NCBI GenBank assembly: GCA_003562605.1
Contig: PWUG01000144.1
Location: 1 to 5,317 of the forward strand
DNA from: Syntrophomonadaceae bacterium
GTDB taxonomy: Bacteria; Bacillota_D; Dethiobacteria; DTU022
Direction: 5' to 3'
Length of the DNA: 5,317 nt
The translations under genes and the position numbers were made by a program. This document shows, one piece after another, positions 4,390 through 5,317 of this stretch. The notes under the pieces are model-generated. The model searched no databases. It was not told where the DNA came from and saw only the letters and a program-made list of their open reading frames with translations. The number at the start of each line of letters is the position of its first letter. The first letter of the stretch is position 1.

Positions 4390-5317
4390 GTCTTCACGTT
4401 CCCAGGGCAGCCCTCGGAATCATTAAGCGTTTCTTTTCCCGACCCTTTTTTTACTTGCAAAAAGTGTCCGGCCAGGGCGCCGAACACTGTAACCAGGACC
4501 CAGCCAAAACCGGCTGCTGCGCCCGGGAAAAGGTTTCGTGCTGCCAGCAGGGCGGAACCTGTCCCGAACATAGCAGCATAGCCGTTAATCCCTTCAAACA
4601 ATCCCCAGGTAAAGGCGGCGACTGCAGCCCCGGCCCGCGCCCCTTTAAACCCGGGGGCAATAACTATAAAGAGTACTATCACAATAGCCGGGGGGTAGAT
4701 TATATCTAAGATCGGTGCGGTGAGCCTGATAATTTCTGCAAGGCCTACCAGGCTGACCAGCGCGCTCAGAAACAGGGTCACTGCAGTGCAGGCAATATAA
4801 GGCAGTTTGCCACCGGAGGCTTCTTCAAAATACGAGGCAGTCCCCCCGCCCAATCCTACAGCGGAAGTCAGGGCGGCAAAGAGCAGGGCCACATTAAATA
4901 CTGCCCCTCCTACAGGGCCCCAGAGTTCCAAAATAATGGTGGCATATAGCCGGGCATAGGATACATCGGTAAAAAGTTCACCGGTTGAGGCCCCGACCAG
5001 CATCTGGGTTAAATGGCTCGTGCCCAAAAGCAGAAAGCCGAACCCTGCCGTCAGGACCAGGTAACGGTTGAGCAATCTATCATCTAAACCATATCCTTCG
5101 CTCAGACCGGCAATAACCAGGGTGGCAAACATGAGCGCTGCCGGCAGATCCATAGTCTGGTACCCGTTAAGAAAACCATATGTAAAAGGGTGTTCCGTAA
5201 AAAAATGGGGGACTCTCTCAGACAGAGGAGAAACCAGGCTTTTTGTAACCACGGCCACAATAGTAGCCAGCAAGACCGGGAGCAGGTATTTAGCTATTTT
5301 ATCGATAACCTGGCTTC
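4377..5317 (-). CDS. brnQ: Branched-chain amino acid carrier BrnQ (LIVCS family), C-terminal part, cut by window edge
   Basis: The frame is open to the right edge and ends at a TAA at 4377, giving 312 residues of an inner-membrane LIVCS symporter. It opens at SQVIDKIAKYLLPVLLA, the family's segment before helix 5. The diagnostic FTYGFLNGYQTMDLPAALMF (family pattern NGFxNGYxTMDxxAAxxF) follows about 40 residues later. Next come the LLGTSHLTQ and ALTSAVGLGGGTASYFEEAS regions (compare the family's LVTAVGLxxxxAxYF) and the LDIIYPPAIVIVL helix. About eight membrane segments are visible. The last 25 residues are hydrophilic. A TTG at 5273 is not the true start, since homology continues upstream of it. 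The stress-protein gene follows after 73 bp. This fragment supplies exactly the part missing from the gene at 1-416. Confidence 0.9.
   Translation of the reverse strand, partial: SQVIDKIAKYLLPVLLATIVAVVTKSLVSPLSERVPHFFTEHPFTYGFLNGYQTMDLPAALMFATLVIAGLSEGYGLDDRLLNRYLVLTAGFGFLLLGTSHLTQMLVGASTGELFTDVSYARLYATIILELWGPVGGAVFNVALLFAALTSAVGLGGGTASYFEEASGGKLPYIACTAVTLFLSALVSLVGLAEIIRLTAPILDIIYPPAIVIVLFIVIAPGFKGARAGAAVAAFTWGLFEGINGYAAMFGTGSALLAARNLFPGAAAGFGWVLVTVFGALAGHFLQVKKGSGKETLNDSEGCPGNVKTFTK

Noticed and set aside
4451..4709. Overlapping frames on both strands inside the right BrnQ fragment
   Set aside because: They are Pro/Gly/Cys-rich shadows of a GC-richer coding region whose BrnQ frame is continuous to the window edge.

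Overview
This 5.3 kb window looks like chromosomal DNA of a Gram-positive bacterium, most likely a Clostridia/Peptococcaceae-type Firmicute. That is an inference from purine-rich Shine-Dalgarno (SD) sites, a sigma-A-like promoter, U-tailed hairpin terminators, and the mix of BrnQ, AbrB-type and Usp proteins with IS1634/IS4-type transposase debris. No rRNA, CRISPR array, replication gene or integrase was seen.

Layout, left to right. (1) 1-416, minus: N-terminal part of a BrnQ/LIVCS branched-chain amino acid carrier, cut by the window edge, with a promoter at 470-498. (2) 616-1083, minus: a small protein of five 23-residue MORN repeats plus a C-terminal coiled coil. (3) 1291-1860, minus: a decayed IS1634/IS4-type transposase with a frameshift and a large internal deletion. 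(4) 1985-2498: a scar zone with two tRNA 3' halves on the minus strand, tRNA-Leu(GAG) and a tRNA-Phe-like one. Each is still followed by its own strong terminator and each loses tRNA similarity at the anticodon arm. The Phe half runs straight into a plus-strand C-terminal transposase fragment. (5) 2536-3762, plus: a two-repeat AbrB-family membrane protein with an unusually long hydrophilic linker and no SD. (6) 3860-4303, minus: an ATP-binding-type universal stress protein, with a possible 22-codon ORF overlapping its stop. (7) 4377-5317, minus: the C-terminal two thirds of a BrnQ carrier, cut by the right edge.

The most striking observation is that the two edge fragments are complementary parts of one BrnQ-family protein. 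The left piece stops, and the right piece begins, about four residues apart in the family alignment, and together they give about 454 residues, a normal BrnQ length. Either two brnQ paralogs were cut at homologous positions, or the window is one unit of a circle or tandem duplication missing a few bases at the junction. A direct join does not restore the frame.

In physiology, BrnQ (ion-coupled Leu/Ile/Val uptake) and Usp are co-directional with a 73-bp gap, so they may share regulation. AbrB is convergent with Usp. The MORN gene stands alone. The scar zone suggests repeated insertion and deletion around tRNA genes, typical of an integration hotspot.
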